NCBI GenBank assembly: GCA_910579495.1
Contig: CAJTVD010000004.1
Span: forward strand, 102,287-125,062
Origin: an uncultured Lachnospiraceae bacterium
Lineage (GTDB): Bacteria; Bacillota; Clostridia; Lachnospirales; Lachnospiraceae
DNA length: 22,776 nucleotides
Reading direction: 5' to 3'
This document shows positions 21,622 through 22,776 of this stretch, piece after piece; positions within the stretch are counted from its first letter, which is position 1; every line of letters begins with the position of its first letter. The position numbers were made by a program, and so were the translations under genes. The notes beneath the pieces are model-generated. The model did no database searches, was not told the DNA's origin, and saw only the letters and a program-made list of their open reading frames with translations.

Positions 21622-22353
21622 ATGCTGGAAGTTAAACATCTGACATTCCATCCCCTGGAAAACGGGGAGGAGATCAGTATCATTGAGGACATAAGCTTTA
21701 CAGTGGAAGAGGGGGGAATGCTGGTAATTACTGGCCCTAACGGAGGAGGCAAATCCACCCTTGCAAAGCTTCTGATGGGAATAGAGAAGCCTGACGGCGG
21801 GGAAATACGCTTAGACGGCACAGATATCACAGGATATACCATTGCCCAGAGGGCGAATATGGGGATTGGCTTTGCCTTCCAGCAGCCGCCCCGGTTTAAG
21901 GGGATGACGGTAAAGCGGCTTCTGTCCCTTGCGGCGGGGTATGAGATGCAGGAGAAGGAATGCTGTGATTATTTAAGCGGCGTGGGCCTTTGTGCCAGGG
22001 AGTATATTAACCGGGAGGTGGACGCCACCCTCTCCGGCGGGGAAATGAAGCGTTTAGAGATCGCCACAGTCCTGGCAAAGAGCCATAAGCTGTGTATTTT
22101 TGACGAGCCGGAGGCGGGGATTGACCTTTGGAGCTTTTCCATGCTGGTAAAACAGTTTGAACAGCTTCATGCGGACAAGAAGGAGAGCCTGATATTGATT
22201 TCCCATCAGGAAAAGATTATCCAGATGGCGGACCGGATTATGGTGGTCAGGGATGGGAAGATCCAGGCCCTTGGGAGGAAGGATGAAGTTTATCCGGGGC
22301 TGGTGGGCGGGGATATTGGATGTGCCTGTATGAACCCATCCCACAGGGCGTAG
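21622..22353 (+). CDS. sufC: SufC-type Fe-S cluster assembly ATPase
   Basis: This is a 243-aa ABC-type ATPase of the SufC family, which powers Fe-S cluster assembly on a SufB/D-like scaffold. Walker A is GPNGGGKST (38-46), the Q-loop region is FAFQQPPRFKGMT, the signature is LSGGEMKR, Walker B is CIFDEPEAGID and the switch His is in LISHQ. The EAGIDLWSF and FQQPP segments favour SufC over a transporter ATPase. The ATG at 21622 follows GGCGGAGGA. The gene directly downstream encodes a SufB/D-like protein, giving a two-gene SufC-SufB-like arrangement without SufS, SufU or SufD in view. This is like the minimal SUF-type (SMS) systems of anaerobes. Confidence 0.9.
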   Translation: MLEVKHLTFHPLENGEEISIIEDISFTVEEGGMLVITGPNGGGKSTLAKLLMGIEKPDGGEIRLDGTDITGYTIAQRANMGIGFAFQQPPRFKGMTVKRLLSLAAGYEMQEKECCDYLSGVGLCAREYINREVDATLSGGEMKRLEIATVLAKSHKLCIFDEPEAGIDLWSFSMLVKQFEQLHADKKESLILISHQEKIIQMADRIMVVRDGKIQALGRKDEVYPGLVGGDIGCACMNPSHRA

Positions 22354-22453
22354 CGCTGTAACCAGGCAAAATGGCCGGGAAGCGCGGCGGTGGGCAGGTA
22401 TGGGAAGCCTGCGGCGGCGGAAATATGTAAATGAGGAAGAAGGGAAAGAAACG

Positions 22454-22776
22454 GTGGAAAAGATTGACCAGGTAACAGCCTCTATTCTGGAAAAGATAGA
22501 TGGCGAGGGCTTCCGGCAGGAGGGGGCCTATAATTTAAGGTATAATGGCTATTCCCTCTGCCATGGGAATACAGAGCATATTACCATTAAGAAAAAAGAG
22601 GGCAAACAGGGGATTGACGTATATATCAGCGGCGAAACGAAAGGGGAACAGGTGCATATTCCCGTAGTGGTTTCCGCCTCAGGCATCACGGATGTGGTGT
22701 ACAATGATTTTTATATCGGGGACGGCGCACAGGTGGTTATCATTGCAGGGTGCGGGATCCACAACAGTGGCTGGAA
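22454..22776 (+). CDS. SufB/SufD-like Fe-S assembly scaffold (partial, 3' end outside)
   Basis: The frame from GTG 22454 is open to the window end (107 residues visible). It starts EKIDQVTASILEKIDG and continues with AYNLRYNGYSLCHGN, VYISGETKGEQVHIPVVV and the diagnostic VVYNDFYIGDGAQVVIIAGCGIHN of the short SufB/SufD-like proteins that pair with SufC in Clostridia. The site AAGAAGGGAAAG precedes the GTG. An in-frame ATG at 22400 is an alternative start that would add 18 residues, partly Arg-rich, and has a poor site. It lies 100 bp downstream of sufC. The conserved Cys in AGCGIHN is a candidate cluster ligand. Confidence 0.82.
   Translation, partial: MEKIDQVTASILEKIDGEGFRQEGAYNLRYNGYSLCHGNTEHITIKKKEGKQGIDVYISGETKGEQVHIPVVVSASGITDVVYNDFYIGDGAQVVIIAGCGIHNSGW

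Overview
The window looks like chromosomal DNA of a spore-forming Clostridia member, most likely Lachnospiraceae. The evidence is a Bacillus-like block hup / S4 gene / yabP / yabQ / divIC / spoIIE / tilS / hpt / ftsH, a SufC plus SufB/D-like pair, a PurO-type IMP cyclohydrolase beside a stand-alone AICAR transformylase, strong AGGAGG ribosome binding sites and moderate GC. No rRNA, tRNA, CRISPR array, transposase or integrase was seen. The first and last genes are cut by the window edges.

Layout. 1-252 is the Pro/Gly/Glu-rich tail of an unidentified protein. 316-2184 holds HU, the RqcP/YabO-like S4 protein, YabP, YabQ and a DivIC/FtsB-like septal protein. 2216-7333 is the spoIIE-tilS-hpt-ftsH operon. 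It is driven by a promoter with an unusually long 21-bp spacer, as in the Spo0A-activated spoIIE promoter of Bacillus. SpoIIE here is a short soluble form without the membrane region. 7334-7729 is a non-coding leader with a promoter, a terminator and a competing hairpin, ahead of a GH13 neopullulanase/maltodextrinase-type enzyme (7730-9838). 10007-13041 is a compact, overlapping three-gene cassette: a DUF262 protein, a DUF3696-type AAA/ABC-like ATPase and an unrecognised 276-aa protein. It has the look of a defence or DNA-transaction module.

13205-13714 encodes a secreted Cys/His-repeat protein. It is followed by a BaiA/FabG-like short-chain dehydrogenase with its own promoter and a DUF6440-like small protein. 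A lipoprotein gene (minus) and an AAA-ATPase/PD-(D/E)XK gene (plus) diverge from an AT-rich region with good promoters on both strands.

17562-19932 is a purine unit. A promoter overlapping the end of the previous gene leads into a ZTP (pfl) riboswitch with an overlapping terminator, then PurO-type IMP cyclohydrolase, AICAR transformylase and a 67-aa conserved-looking protein. The riboswitch is expected to sense ZMP/ZTP, the substrate pool of the second enzyme. A Cu/Zn superoxide dismutase-like gene lies convergent on the minus strand, separated by a 16-bp perfect inverted repeat. The window ends with a DegV protein, SufC and the start of a SufB/D-like gene.

The most notable items are the ZTP riboswitch-controlled split purH module, the DUF262/ATPase/unknown cassette, the anchorless SpoIIE with its Spo0A-type promoter, the Cys/His-repeat secreted protein, and an apparently cytosolic Cu/Zn SOD with all metal ligands but a shortened zinc loop.
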